Shown here: positions 35,581 through 44,505 of the stretch, piece after piece
How the letters are laid out: every line of letters begins with the position of its first letter
How positions within the stretch are numbered: the stretch's first letter is position 1
NCBI GenBank assembly: GCA_001508005.1
Contig: LGEZ01000014.1
Span: 1 to 56,649, forward strand
Reading direction: 5' to 3'
DNA from: Clostridia bacterium 41_269
Lineage (GTDB): Bacteria > Bacillota > DTU086
DNA: 56,649 bases
The notes under the pieces: generated by a model
What the model was told of the DNA's origin: nothing
Database searches by the model: none
Seen by the model: only the letters and a program-made list of their open reading frames with translations
Translations under genes and position numbers: made by a program

Positions 35581-36396
35581 ATGGTTAAAAGGAAGATCGT
35601 GCACATAGATGAAGAAAAATGCAACGGCTGCGGTCTCTGCATACCCTCATGTGAAGAAGGAGCCCTCAAAATAATTAACGGAAAGGCGAAGCTTGTTGAT
35701 GATAGGTACTGTGATGGATTGGGTTCCTGCATAGGCAGCTGTCCCAGAGGGGCTATAACAATAATTGAAAGGGAAGCAGAGGATTTTGTGGACTTAAGGG
35801 AAGAAGAAAAAAATCAAAAAGAAGAAGAAGTAAATGGCTGCTGCGGACATGAAGCTGAGGCTGATCATGAAAGCTTTAAAAAGTATGGTTCCTTTTCAGG
35901 CTGCCCTTCCAGCAGACCTATTAACCTGGACAGCGGCGATGCCGTTGATACTTCGGGTGTGGTTGTGGAAACGGGAGATGTGACCGTAAACATAAAGCCC
36001 CAGCTTAAAAATTGGCCTGTACAGATGTTTCTCATTAATCCAGAAGCGGATTATCTTAAAAATGCTGATCTTCTTTTAGCGGCAGACTGTGTGCCGGCAG
36101 TTCTACCTCTTTTCTATTTGGAAATGCTCAAGGGGAAAGTTTTAATAATGAGCTGTCCTAAACAGGAGGATCAGGCATTTTACACAGATAAATTAACTGA
36201 AATAATAAGAAAGAATTCTACAAAAAGCATCACCATAGCATATATGGAGGTTGCCTGCTGCAGAACCCTTCTTATGTCGGCCCTCAAAGCAGTGGAACGG
36301 TCAGGATTGGATGTACCTGTTTATGCGTTTAAAGTTGGAATGAATGGGAGAAGCATCCGTCAGCGCATAGCTTATCCAGGAAGAAAGGGAGCTTAA
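35581..36396 (+). CDS. 2[4Fe-4S] ferredoxin-domain protein
   Basis: The 271-residue protein has two cluster motifs (CNGCGLCIPSC near residue 13 and CDGLGSCIGSCPRG near 43), then an acidic linker with GCCGHE, then a C-terminal domain with paired Cys (AADCVPAVLP, IMSCPKQEDQ, EVACCRTLL). Homologues are annotated as iron-sulfur proteins of unknown redox partner. ATG 35581 follows GGAGGAACAGG; a longer frame from 35506 has no site. It is convergent with the PBP1A gene. Confidence 0.85.
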   Translation: MVKRKIVHIDEEKCNGCGLCIPSCEEGALKIINGKAKLVDDRYCDGLGSCIGSCPRGAITIIEREAEDFVDLREEEKNQKEEEVNGCCGHEAEADHESFKKYGSFSGCPSSRPINLDSGDAVDTSGVVVETGDVTVNIKPQLKNWPVQMFLINPEADYLKNADLLLAADCVPAVLPLFYLEMLKGKVLIMSCPKQEDQAFYTDKLTEIIRKNSTKSITIAYMEVACCRTLLMSALKAVERSGLDVPVYAFKVGMNGRSIRQRIAYPGRKGA

Positions 36397-36410
36397 ATTT
36401 AAGCTCCCTT
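36385..36410. terminator. Bidirectional hairpin between ferredoxin and PBP1A genes
   Basis: AAGGGAGCTTA / TAAGCTCCCTT is a perfect 11-bp stem with loop AATT, overlapping the ferredoxin stop codon. Confidence 0.7.
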
Positions 36411-36419
36411 AATTAGTTT

Positions 36420-39131
36420 CTAGTTTTTCGGAACTGTAACTTCTATGCGGTTTGAGGGGGATTTTAAATTGGAATAAACGTCCACAGCTACTACCCTGTA
36501 TAAATAGGTATTGCCTGGTTTTACATAAACATCCGTCCATATGTTTTTGGATGTTATGGCGATTTCAAATCTTATGGGATAAAGGGGTGTCCACCTTTCT
36601 ATGGAATAAAGTATGGTTCCCGAATGATCGGGCACTTTCCACTGGAGGCGCACCACTGGTTTTCCTCCTTCTCCCTTTGAAACATAACCCTTCAATATGG
36701 GAGTGGGAGGTACGGTTCCTGGATTTTGGTTTCCCGTATCCAGCTTAAGCTGATGATCTGATATGGGGCAGTACTCCCTGGGCTCTTTGCCTGCAGGGAA
36801 GCTCATCTTCTCTATATATTTTGATGGACAGCCTCCTTGGTATCCTTCCACAGGAATATTTGCAAGATAGTATCTTCCTTTATGTCTGGGATCCGTACAT
36901 ACGTTAACGGTTATATAGCTCTCAGTAGTGGTGTGCAGGGAACAAACTTCCCTTGGTGCTTCGAGGGCTGCATCCAAAGGCTTTATTTTTCCAGATACAG
37001 AAGGCCGTTTAAGAAATACTTTTTTTAAGGTTTTGGGGCAGAACTGTGAAGCCAGAAGCCCGCTTTCGGCACATATTTCCTTTTCTACCCATACGTCAGA
37101 AATTTCCTTGGGGACTTTATCCTTTCTAAAAAGCTCCTTTACGATGTACTTTTGAGGTGTAAGCCTGCTGGGCAGCTTTCCTGATTTTTTATCCACAAAA
37201 ACCTCAACTATTCCATGGGGACGAACAAAGTCCCCAGATTTTATGCCTCTGTGAGCTTCATCCATTACTTCTTTCCAGATGCTGAAGCAGAGATTTTTGT
37301 AATCATGCTTTAAATACTGTTTAGAAGATAACTGGTCGAATCCCAACCACACAGCACCCAGCAGCCTGGGAGTGTATCCGATGAACCACTGGTCCTGGTA
37401 GCCTTTTAAACCCGAAAATTCTTTAATATTTGGGAGAGGAGCCAGACCATCTATTGCTGCTGCAGTATTGCCGTTTACAGATAAAGCCGATCTCCCATGA
37501 GCTGTATTAAGGGCAGTTTTAAGCATATCTGTAAGAAGGTATGCTGTCTGAGAACTCATTACCCTTTTCTTTACAGGATTGACCTTAATAATAACTTTCC
37601 CCTGGTAATCGGTTATTTTTGTAATGGTGTGGGGTTCGATCATAAATCCGCCGTTGGCAATGGAGCTGTAAGCGGCAGCAAGTTCCATTAAATTTGTGTC
37701 CCTGTTTGTTTCTCCAAGGGCAGCTTTTAAGTCTGCTTCCCTTTGGGACAGCTCGAGACCCAGCTTTTCTGCAAAGTCTATTCCCCTTTCCACGCCAATC
37801 TCATTTAGTATCTTAACTGCAGGAACATTAAGGGAAAGGCTTAGTGCTTCCCTCATGGTAATTAAACCCCTGTATCTTCCGTCTTTATTTCTGGCAATAA
37901 AGATGTTTCCGTCTGGTGCTTTGTATGCAGCAGGGACGTCATCTACTACAAATGCTGGGGAATATCCTAGTTCGAGAGCTGGGGCGTATACGACTAATGG
38001 GGTCAAAATGGATCCAGGTTTTCTTTCAGCCTCAAAGGCTCTGTTGAAGCCGTTTCTGCTGCTGTAGTTCCTTCCTCCTACCAGCCCCCTTATTTCTCCT
38101 GTCTGATGGTCCAGCACTACCACTGCGCTTTCAGCAGTGCTGCCTGAAGCCCCCTTGGGGAAATCTTCCCTTTGGCTTAAAATGTTTTGAATTTTTTCCT
38201 GAACGGAAGGATCGAGGGTGGTATATATCCTCAATCCTTTGCGGTAAAGTTCTGTCTGATCCATACCGGCATCTTTTAAAAGTTTCTGGGCTTCCTGGAC
38301 TACAGCATCCACAAAATAAGGATATTTGTAGGTTTTGTTTTCATTATGATGGGCAAGTTTAATGGGTTCCCTGTCTGCTTTTTCTGCTTCTTCACGGGTT
38401 ATGTACCCTTCTTCTACCATGGAGTTTAAAACTATTTTTCTGCGTTTTTCTGCTGCTTCTCTGCTGACAAAGGGAGAATAAATATCAGGATTGTTGGCTG
38501 TACCGGCAATCAGAGCACACTCTCCTAAAGTGAGTTCCTTTACATCCTTATCGAAATAAGTCTGAGCTGCTGCCTGGACTCCATATGCACCGTGCCCAAA
38601 ATAAATTTGGTTGAGATAAGCCTCCAGTATTTTTTCCTTTGAAAACTTCTGCTCCATTTTTAAAGCGAGATATGCTTCTTTGATTTTTTCCCTGTAATCT
38701 TTTTGGGTTTCCCCCGGATAAAAAATATTTTCCACCAGCTGCATGGTAATGGTGCTTCCGCCCTGAACGATTTTTCCTTCCTTTAAGTTGGCCATAAAAG
38801 CCCTTAGTATGGCCTTTGGATCAATTCCTTTATGCTTAAAAAAATCCCTGTCTTCCACTGCTATAAAAGCATTTTTAAGATCTTCAGGAACATCCTTAAG
38901 TTTCACAGGTATGCATTTTTGCATGCCGTGGAGATCCGTTATCCTATTTCCGTCTTTATCGTATATGAAAGTAGTAAGAATTCCAGGCTTTAGACTGTCT
39001 TCTGAAATCTCAGGTATATCCTTTAAAACATTGGCAAAAAACGCAGCAGCTGCAAAAATAATCAACACCCCGGTTATTATTAAGGGGGTGAAGTATTTTC
39101 TCAAATTGATAAAGTCTTTTTTGCTGTCCAT
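36420..39131 (-). CDS. Class A penicillin-binding protein with degenerate transpeptidase site
   Basis: The 903-residue protein has a membrane anchor (residues ~16-36), a glycosyltransferase domain (EDRDFFKHKGIDPKAILRAF near 93, GGSTITMQLVENIF, KEAYLALKMEQKFSKEKILE) and a transpeptidase-fold domain, then an FN3-like C-terminus. The transpeptidase site is broken: the SxxK position near residue 373 reads SILT instead of the usual S-x-x-K, and the KTG triad expected near 560 is absent (VNGNTAAAIDGLAPLPN). SLN is retained. The glycosyltransferase looks active, so it may polymerise glycan without cross-linking. Confidence 0.9.
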   Translation of the reverse strand: MDSKKDFINLRKYFTPLIITGVLIIFAAAAFFANVLKDIPEISEDSLKPGILTTFIYDKDGNRITDLHGMQKCIPVKLKDVPEDLKNAFIAVEDRDFFKHKGIDPKAILRAFMANLKEGKIVQGGSTITMQLVENIFYPGETQKDYREKIKEAYLALKMEQKFSKEKILEAYLNQIYFGHGAYGVQAAAQTYFDKDVKELTLGECALIAGTANNPDIYSPFVSREAAEKRRKIVLNSMVEEGYITREEAEKADREPIKLAHHNENKTYKYPYFVDAVVQEAQKLLKDAGMDQTELYRKGLRIYTTLDPSVQEKIQNILSQREDFPKGASGSTAESAVVVLDHQTGEIRGLVGGRNYSSRNGFNRAFEAERKPGSILTPLVVYAPALELGYSPAFVVDDVPAAYKAPDGNIFIARNKDGRYRGLITMREALSLSLNVPAVKILNEIGVERGIDFAEKLGLELSQREADLKAALGETNRDTNLMELAAAYSSIANGGFMIEPHTITKITDYQGKVIIKVNPVKKRVMSSQTAYLLTDMLKTALNTAHGRSALSVNGNTAAAIDGLAPLPNIKEFSGLKGYQDQWFIGYTPRLLGAVWLGFDQLSSKQYLKHDYKNLCFSIWKEVMDEAHRGIKSGDFVRPHGIVEVFVDKKSGKLPSRLTPQKYIVKELFRKDKVPKEISDVWVEKEICAESGLLASQFCPKTLKKVFLKRPSVSGKIKPLDAALEAPREVCSLHTTTESYITVNVCTDPRHKGRYYLANIPVEGYQGGCPSKYIEKMSFPAGKEPREYCPISDHQLKLDTGNQNPGTVPPTPILKGYVSKGEGGKPVVRLQWKVPDHSGTILYSIERWTPLYPIRFEIAITSKNIWTDVYVKPGNTYLYRVVAVDVYSNLKSPSNRIEVTVPKN

Positions 39132-39510
39132 AAAAACTGCCCCCTGTTTTTTATAAAGGGTGCTGTAAAAATATTATAATAACTAAAATTATACTGTGTT
39201 CTACAAATTCCTTTAAACTGGAACATTTTATTTTGAAGTTATAAACAGAAATGGAGAGTTTTATTAAAACACAAAAAAGCGGTAATAACAAAATTATAAT
39301 TTATAAAGAATTAAAAACAAGGGGAAAAGATTTTTGAAATTTTAAATTTTAGCAAAATTTGATTTTTTGAAATCTTTTTATAGAATATAATTAAGGAACT
39401 ATATAAGGGCGATAGGGCTGCACCTACTTTTTAGTACGCTGTTGCTGAAGCTCATGCCGCGTGGGTTTAAAAGCTGTAACAATTAAGCACAAGAGAAAGG
39501 AGGGGTTTTG
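39132..39510. other. 379-base divergent intergenic region
   Basis: No gene is visible. It is AT-rich, with TATAAT-like sequences on both strands (for example 39386-39391 on +), so it should hold divergent promoters. The stretch 39410-39480 is less AT-rich and could fold, but I could not assign it to an RNA family. Confidence 0.4.
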
Positions 39511-40857
39511 ATGAACCTGGCGGAAACTGTCTTGGGCAGGAGCTTCCTGCAGCAGGGAATAAAATATTTGGTGCATGCTCCTAAAAAAAGCTTTCCATTG
39601 ATGCTTTCCTGGGCAGAAAAAATTGCTGAAGAAGAACACCACAAGAATGCCATTAAAGGGATACGAAAAGTACTGTCTGATAAGGAATCAAACTGGTATA
39701 AACTTGCTGAAAGGCTTCTTACTGAAGTTGATCCCAATGTAAAAGAAAGGATAGCTGTGAATTTTTTTGTAAATGCCACACTGCTGGGAGTACCCAAGCA
39801 AAAAGAGATGGAAAAAGAGCTTGGAGCAGCAGTTCCCTGGGCCATACTGATGGATCCCACAGGGAGATGTAACTTGAACTGCACGGGCTGCTGGGCGGGA
39901 AAATATCAGCAGTCCCAGGAATTGGAATTTGAGCTTATGGATAGAATCTGCAGTGAAGCTGAGGAGCTAGGAATATACTTCATAGTGCTGTCTGGGGGAG
40001 AACCCCTTATTAGAAAAGATGATATCGTCCGTTTGGCGCAGAAACATCCTGATCAGGTATTCCACATTTTTACCAATGGAACGCTGATCGATGAAAACTT
40101 TGCTTTGGAAATGAAGGAAGCGGGGAACATAATTGTTGCCTTAAGCATTGATGGGCTTGAGGAAAAAACAGATGAGAGGCGCGGGAAAGGTGTATTCCAG
40201 AAGCTTATGAGGGCAATGGACATCTTACGGGATAAAGGATGCATTTACGGCATATCCACGACCTACACGCGTAGGAATACCGAAGAGCTGGGCAGCGATG
40301 AATTTATCGACCTGATGGTTGAGAAGGGTGCTTATTTTGCCTGGTACTTTACATATGTTCCGGTGGGAAAAGATGAAGATCTGAATTACATGGCCACACC
40401 GGAACAGAGGAAGTATATGTATGAAAGGGTTAACTATTTCCGCAGAACAAAGCCCATATTCGTAGTGGATTTTTGGAATGATGGAGAATATTCGTGCGGA
40501 TGCATAGCTGGAGGACGCCGCTATTTCCATATCAATGCAGCGGGAGATGTGGAACCATGCGCCTTTATCCACTATTCAACCTGTAATATTAGGGACATAA
40601 GCCTAAAAGAAGCCTTAAAAAATCCGCTGTTTAGGGAATACCAGAAACGGATGCCCTTCAGCAGAAATCTGCTGCGTCCCTGTCCTCTCATTGATAATCC
40701 TGAAATGCTTAAGGAAATGGTTCTTGCTTCTGGAGCCAGGTCAACCCATATGTATGAAGAGGAAAGTGTGGAAGTTATTGCGGAAAAGCTGGGCGGTTAT
40801 GCTTCTGAATGGGGAAGCATTGCCGACGAAATTATGATGAACATGAAATGTTCCTAA
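39511..40857 (+). CDS. Radical SAM/SPASM-domain protein
   Basis: The 448-residue protein has the radical SAM cluster motif CNLNCTGCW near residue 120, GGEPLIRKDDI for SAM binding, and a SPASM-type C-terminal Cys set (YSCGCIAGGRRYFHINAAGD, EPCAFIHYSTCN, RPCPLID). An N-terminal ~110-residue helical region precedes the core. The substrate is unknown; no small peptide precursor is visible next to it. ATG 39511 follows AAAGGAGGGG. Confidence 0.88.
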   Translation: MNLAETVLGRSFLQQGIKYLVHAPKKSFPLMLSWAEKIAEEEHHKNAIKGIRKVLSDKESNWYKLAERLLTEVDPNVKERIAVNFFVNATLLGVPKQKEMEKELGAAVPWAILMDPTGRCNLNCTGCWAGKYQQSQELEFELMDRICSEAEELGIYFIVLSGGEPLIRKDDIVRLAQKHPDQVFHIFTNGTLIDENFALEMKEAGNIIVALSIDGLEEKTDERRGKGVFQKLMRAMDILRDKGCIYGISTTYTRRNTEELGSDEFIDLMVEKGAYFAWYFTYVPVGKDEDLNYMATPEQRKYMYERVNYFRRTKPIFVVDFWNDGEYSCGCIAGGRRYFHINAAGDVEPCAFIHYSTCNIRDISLKEALKNPLFREYQKRMPFSRNLLRPCPLIDNPEMLKEMVLASGARSTHMYEEESVEVIAEKLGGYASEWGSIADEIMMNMKCS

Positions 40858-40861
40858 AAAA

Positions 40862-40895
40862 AGCCCTGCGCTTTATAAACGCAGGGCTCTTTTAT
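40862..40895. terminator. Bidirectional terminator
   Basis: AGCCCTGCG / CGCAGGGCT with a 9-base loop is flanked by A and T runs, between the radical SAM gene and tenA. Confidence 0.85.
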
Positions 40896-40896
40896 G

Positions 40897-41565
40897 TTAG
40901 ACAGGCCATCTTTCCAGTTTGTAAGCCATTTCCCAGAAAAGATATTCATAACGGCTGCTGGTAATGAATATATCCAGCAGAAATTCCCTTTTTTGGGGCG
41001 GACACTGCTCTGCTTCTCGATCCATCAATTCAATGCACCAACGGCAGAATTCTTCAAACTCCTGGGAGGAATACATTTCTATCCAATCTCTGTAGGGATT
41101 TCTTTCCGATGTATCTCCATGCTCCTTTAGATATGTTCCAATTTCCCAAAATCCCCATTCACATGGAAGAAGCACTGCCATAAGCTCTGCAAGATCTCCA
41201 CTGTAAGAATGGACCACCAAGAAATCGGTGTATGCCTGAGTGGTGGGAGCTGGGGTTTCACTTTCCAGCTCTTCTTCGGATATTCCGAATTTTGCTGCAT
41301 ATTTACGGTGCAGATTCATTTCAACATTAAGGGTTCCATCAAGGAGCTTAGCAAAGGTGCCCATAGTTGCTAAATCTTTGGCTTTAGCAGCGCCCAGGGC
41401 AAATACTCTGGAAAAATCCTTTAAATAAACGTAATCCTGCTTAACCCAGTATTTGAATTTTTCCATATCCAAACTTCCATCGCCTATCCCCTTTACGAAA
41501 GGATGGTTGAGGCATGCGTCCCATATAGGGGCAGCTTTTTTCCGGGCTTCTTCCGTAAATTTCAA
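40897..41565 (-). CDS. tenA: TenA-family thiaminase II/aminopyrimidine aminohydrolase
   Basis: TenA salvages thiamine breakdown products. The 222-residue helical protein shows HPFVKGIGDGSLDMEKFKYW, QDYVYLKDFSRVFALGAAKA, the catalytic LLPCEWGFWEIG with Cys near residue 134 and a C-terminal SSRYEYLFWEMAY with the second catalytic Glu region. I chose TTG 41565 because GGGAGG lies eight bases upstream; the ORF extends to 41586 but that includes the site. No TPP riboswitch is seen. Confidence 0.9.
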   Translation of the reverse strand: MKFTEEARKKAAPIWDACLNHPFVKGIGDGSLDMEKFKYWVKQDYVYLKDFSRVFALGAAKAKDLATMGTFAKLLDGTLNVEMNLHRKYAAKFGISEEELESETPAPTTQAYTDFLVVHSYSGDLAELMAVLLPCEWGFWEIGTYLKEHGDTSERNPYRDWIEMYSSQEFEEFCRWCIELMDREAEQCPPQKREFLLDIFITSSRYEYLFWEMAYKLERWPV

Positions 41566-41776
41566 AAATGAAGCACCTCCCATCAAAAATACAAAGTCTC
41601 ATATTATTTCCATATTTAAACAGAAACAGGGGATTTTCCTTTTTACTGCAAAAAAAAGAATATAATAAACCTATGGTTATGCTGAAAAAAAAATGGGATT
41701 AGGGGAGGGGGATTTTATAAGGATTTTTATCAAAGGAGCATTCTTAGAATTTTTCAAATGGAATATATGGGGTTAG

Positions 41777-42214
41777 TTAGTGGGTTTCTCCGTGTTCCAA
41801 TCCTTCTGGGAAAAGATCTTCAAAATTGTGGGTAAATTCTATAAGTTTTGTAGCCATATATATCTTTGCGTTACATCTTAAAGCGAGGGCAATGGCATCG
41901 CTGGGTCTAGCATCTATTATTTTTTCCTGATTTTGATGAATTAAATGGATTTGGGCAATATATGTGCTGTCTGGAGTAATGTCGCTGATTACTACCTTGT
42001 CAATGGTGCTGTCCGTTGCTTTGCACCATGAGATAAAAAGGTCATGAGTAAGGGGCCGAGGAAACTTTTCATTTTTAAGCCTCAAAGCTATTGCCTGGGC
42101 TTCAAAAAGTCCAATCCATATGGGAAGGGCTATTTTCTGTTCCTTATCTGTTAGTACCACCACATGCTGATTATTCTCGTCCAGGCAGACCATTTTAACC
42201 TCAAGTTCCAGCAT
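41777..42214 (-). CDS. Bifunctional nuclease (DUF151) family protein
   Basis: The 145-residue protein matches DUF151: LTDKEQKIALPIWIGLFEAQ, RPLTHDLFISWCKATDSTID, and DARPSDAIALALRCNAKIYM. Related proteins have RNase/DNase activity in Arabidopsis; the bacterial role is unclear. ATG 42214 follows GGAGG. It is separated from the FtsZ-like gene by 213 bases. Confidence 0.88.
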   Translation of the reverse strand: MLELEVKMVCLDENNQHVVVLTDKEQKIALPIWIGLFEAQAIALRLKNEKFPRPLTHDLFISWCKATDSTIDKVVISDITPDSTYIAQIHLIHQNQEKIIDARPSDAIALALRCNAKIYMATKLIEFTHNFEDLFPEGLEHGETH

Positions 42215-42427
42215 TTATTTATCCTCCTTTTTAAGAGAACCTGCCCTTTTTAGCTTATTCTCCTTAAATCTTTGTTCTAGAACGTTAGGATTAAAGCATT
42301 TTTTATTTTTCTTATTTAGAGTCTACATGATTTTTTGCTGCCCGTAAATAATAATATCTAATTATATTCAGGGAATCCTAAGGATTTATGGAAAGGATAA
42401 ACAACAGCCTTTAAAGCTTTAACGTTT

Positions 42428-43417
42428 TTATTCCCTGGTACCCGCTATCACTGTTACGTTAACTTCTCCTCCCATGTCTCTATTTAAAATTGTATCTGCA
42501 AAAAATATTTTTGCTTCCTCGCTGAAGGCTTTCTTTGCCATTTTCAGGAGTAAGTTGACGTCCAGAAGCCATGATTCCTTTCCCCTTGTAACGTTTAAAA
42601 TAATGTAATCAGCTTCTCTGCTCTGTTTTTCTGTGAGGCAGTGAATAATTGCTGCTTTAGCTGCTTCTATAGTTTTTCTTTTACCGGAAGCGCTGCCTGT
42701 TCCAATGAAAGCGGTGCTGCCCTTTTTGAGAAAATCCTTCAACTCAGTAGAACAGGGATTTCCGCTGAAGGATCTTACCTCAGTAAAAGCTATGCTGCTT
42801 CTTCCGCTGTTTATTTCCCCACAGGTCAACGTAGTTATAAGAGCCTGAATGCCTCTGATGAGCATTTCATCGCCTAAGCGGAATATATCAGCGGGAACGG
42901 CGGTCCTGCCCATTTTTTCCTGAAGAACATCATTCTGTACCATAATTAAGGTGTGCACCCTTTCCTTAAGCACTGCAACCCTCTTTTCCGCCATTATTAA
43001 CCTGTCTTTTAGACCAAAAGTAAGGGGCTTTGTTACAGCACCTATGGTAACGGCATTTACTTCCACTGCTGCTTCTGCCACTATGGGTGCTAAGGAGCTT
43101 CCCACACTTCCCCCCAGCGCAGCTACAATTATTACAACGTCAGACCCTTTTAACATTTTTAAAAAATAATCTCTATTGTTTCTGGCTGCTTCCTCCATAA
43201 TTTGGCTTATTTCAATGGGTGATCCGCTGTTTTGAGACATGGTAAGCTTCTGATGTGCCCTGCACAGGCTTAAAAAATGGTAATTTGTATCTAAATTAAT
43301 ATATTGGGGACCTTTAATGCCCTGGGAAATCATTTGATTGATAACCAGGTTTCCCCCGCTGCCAATGCCTACAATTTTAATGTTTGTTTTTCTGCTCGAT
43401 GCTTTATAGCCAAACAT
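42428..43417 (-). CDS. Divergent FtsZ/tubulin-like protein
   Basis: The 329-residue protein keeps the FtsZ fold order: IKIVGIGSGGNLVINQMISQ, DVVIIVAALGGSVGSSLAPI, VTIGAVTKPLTF, and GEVNVTVIAGT at the end. But the tubulin signature GGGTGTG reads GGSVGSS near residue 103, and the T7-loop motif NLDFAD, which supplies the catalytic Asp, reads NSGRSSIAF near 204. It stops right after the core, without the linker and C-terminal peptide that bind FtsA/SepF. It is therefore a paralogue, probably unable to hydrolyse GTP, and not the division FtsZ. ATG 43417. Confidence 0.8.
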   Translation of the reverse strand: MFGYKASSRKTNIKIVGIGSGGNLVINQMISQGIKGPQYINLDTNYHFLSLCRAHQKLTMSQNSGSPIEISQIMEEAARNNRDYFLKMLKGSDVVIIVAALGGSVGSSLAPIVAEAAVEVNAVTIGAVTKPLTFGLKDRLIMAEKRVAVLKERVHTLIMVQNDVLQEKMGRTAVPADIFRLGDEMLIRGIQALITTLTCGEINSGRSSIAFTEVRSFSGNPCSTELKDFLKKGSTAFIGTGSASGKRKTIEAAKAAIIHCLTEKQSREADYIILNVTRGKESWLLDVNLLLKMAKKAFSEEAKIFFADTILNRDMGGEVNVTVIAGTRE

Positions 43418-43772
43418 ACAAAACCTCCAGCATCCGATTCCAAAATTTAATTACATAGGCGTTACAATACTGTGGACTGAGATCTGCAGGTATATATTCT
43501 ATCATACCAAAAATCTACAATCTATACCGCTGCAACATGGTGCGTTTAGGCTGCGTTAAGGACTTTAAAACCTTTTTTGAAGAATTATATAAAAAGGGTT
43601 TTTTATTAAAAAAGCAGCATTAATGCCAATGGTCGATGTGTAAATGGATTTTTGCAACGGAAGTATTGGAATATTGAATCATTTTTAAGACTGACCCCTT
43701 GGGGGTCGATTTTTTGTTTTTCACAAATGAGGTTTTAAAATGGTCTCAACAAGTTTGAAGGAGGTGAAAAAA
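43418..43772. other. 355-base divergent intergenic region
   Basis: No gene is visible. It separates the FtsZ-like gene (minus) from the DUF1659 cassette (plus) and contains a terminator at 43693-43716. Several T/A runs are present but no clear operator. Confidence 0.4.
43693..43716 (+). terminator. Terminator-like hairpin before the DUF1659 cassette
   Basis: GACCCC-TTG-GGGGTC is followed by GATTTTTTG. Because no gene precedes it on the plus strand, it may end a small transcript or attenuate the cassette. Confidence 0.6.
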
Positions 43773-44000
43773 ATGGCTGTTAGTGCAGTACCCCAAGGTT
43801 CAAGGTTGAGCCTTATCCTGCAGGTGGGTACCGATGAAACGGGAAATCCCGTTTACCGTACCAGGTCCTACTCAGGGGTAAAGCCCCAGGCAACCGATCA
43901 GGATGTTTATGATGTTGCTCAAATGATTGTAGACCTTCAGCAGTACCCCGTTGCAGAAATTTTAAGAGTCAACGATGTTGAACTCAGCGAAGCTTTCTAG
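43773..44000 (+). CDS. DUF1659 family protein
   Basis: The 75-residue protein matches DUF1659: RLSLILQVGTDETGNPVYRT, then YSGVKPQATDQDVYDVAQMI and LRVNDVELSEAF. The function is unknown; the family usually sits next to DUF2922 and YvrJ genes in spore-forming Clostridia. ATG 43773 follows GGAGGTG by seven bases. Confidence 0.85.
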   Translation: MAVSAVPQGSRLSLILQVGTDETGNPVYRTRSYSGVKPQATDQDVYDVAQMIVDLQQYPVAEILRVNDVELSEAF

Positions 44001-44041
44001 TAAAGACGCATTCAAAAACAACTTAGAAGGAGGTGAGAAAA

Positions 44042-44260
44042 ATAGCTGCTAGGCTTCAGCTTACTTTCAGAACAGCAGGGGGAAGCAGGAGAACCATTTC
44101 CATTGAAGATCCCAAGACCAATTTAACGGATGTAGAAGTGCAGGCTGCCATGGATACCATCATAGCTAAAAACATTTTTGGGACCAGCGATGGCGATCTT
44201 GTGGGTGTGGTTTCGGCACAAATTGTTACCACTGAGGTTCAGGAATTCAATGTCATGTAA
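44042..44260 (+). CDS. DUF2922 family protein (apparent ATA start)
   Basis: The 72-residue protein matches DUF2922: ARLQLTFRTAGGSRRTISIE, DPKTNLTDVEVQAAMDTIIA, KNIFGTSDGDLVG. The only start at proper distance from AAGGAGGTG is ATA at 44042 (ATA GCT GCT AGG); the upstream gene has the same layout with ATG GCT. The GTG at 44033 is part of the ribosome binding site itself. The function is unknown. Confidence 0.8.
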   Translation: MAARLQLTFRTAGGSRRTISIEDPKTNLTDVEVQAAMDTIIAKNIFGTSDGDLVGVVSAQIVTTEVQEFNVM

Positions 44261-44358
44261 ATAATCTTTGGGGCGGCGGGCTTGATGCCGGCCGCCCTTC
44301 ATTAATAAATCATTAATAAATACATTAATAAATACAAAGAAACAAGGAGGTGTTTGTT

Positions 44359-44505
44359 TTGGAAAACCTGTGGCTGCAGGTGGGTAACTACGGTTTTCCC
44401 ATGGTAGTGGCTGTCTATCTTTTAGTTCGCGTGGAAAAAAAGCTTGATGAACTTACAGTGGCCATTGCGAGACTGGGGGAGGTGATTAATCGTGAATTAT
44501 CCTAG
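44359..44505 (+). CDS. YvrJ-family small membrane protein
   Basis: The 48-residue protein starts at TTG 44359, behind AAGGAGGTG. It has one membrane segment (VGNYGFPMVVAVYLLVRVEK) and a charged tail (KLDELTVAIARLGEVINREL). YvrJ proteins are small holin-like peptides of unknown role. The gene overlaps the amidase start by 14 bases, which supports coupling. Confidence 0.8.
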   Translation: MENLWLQVGNYGFPMVVAVYLLVRVEKKLDELTVAIARLGEVINRELS

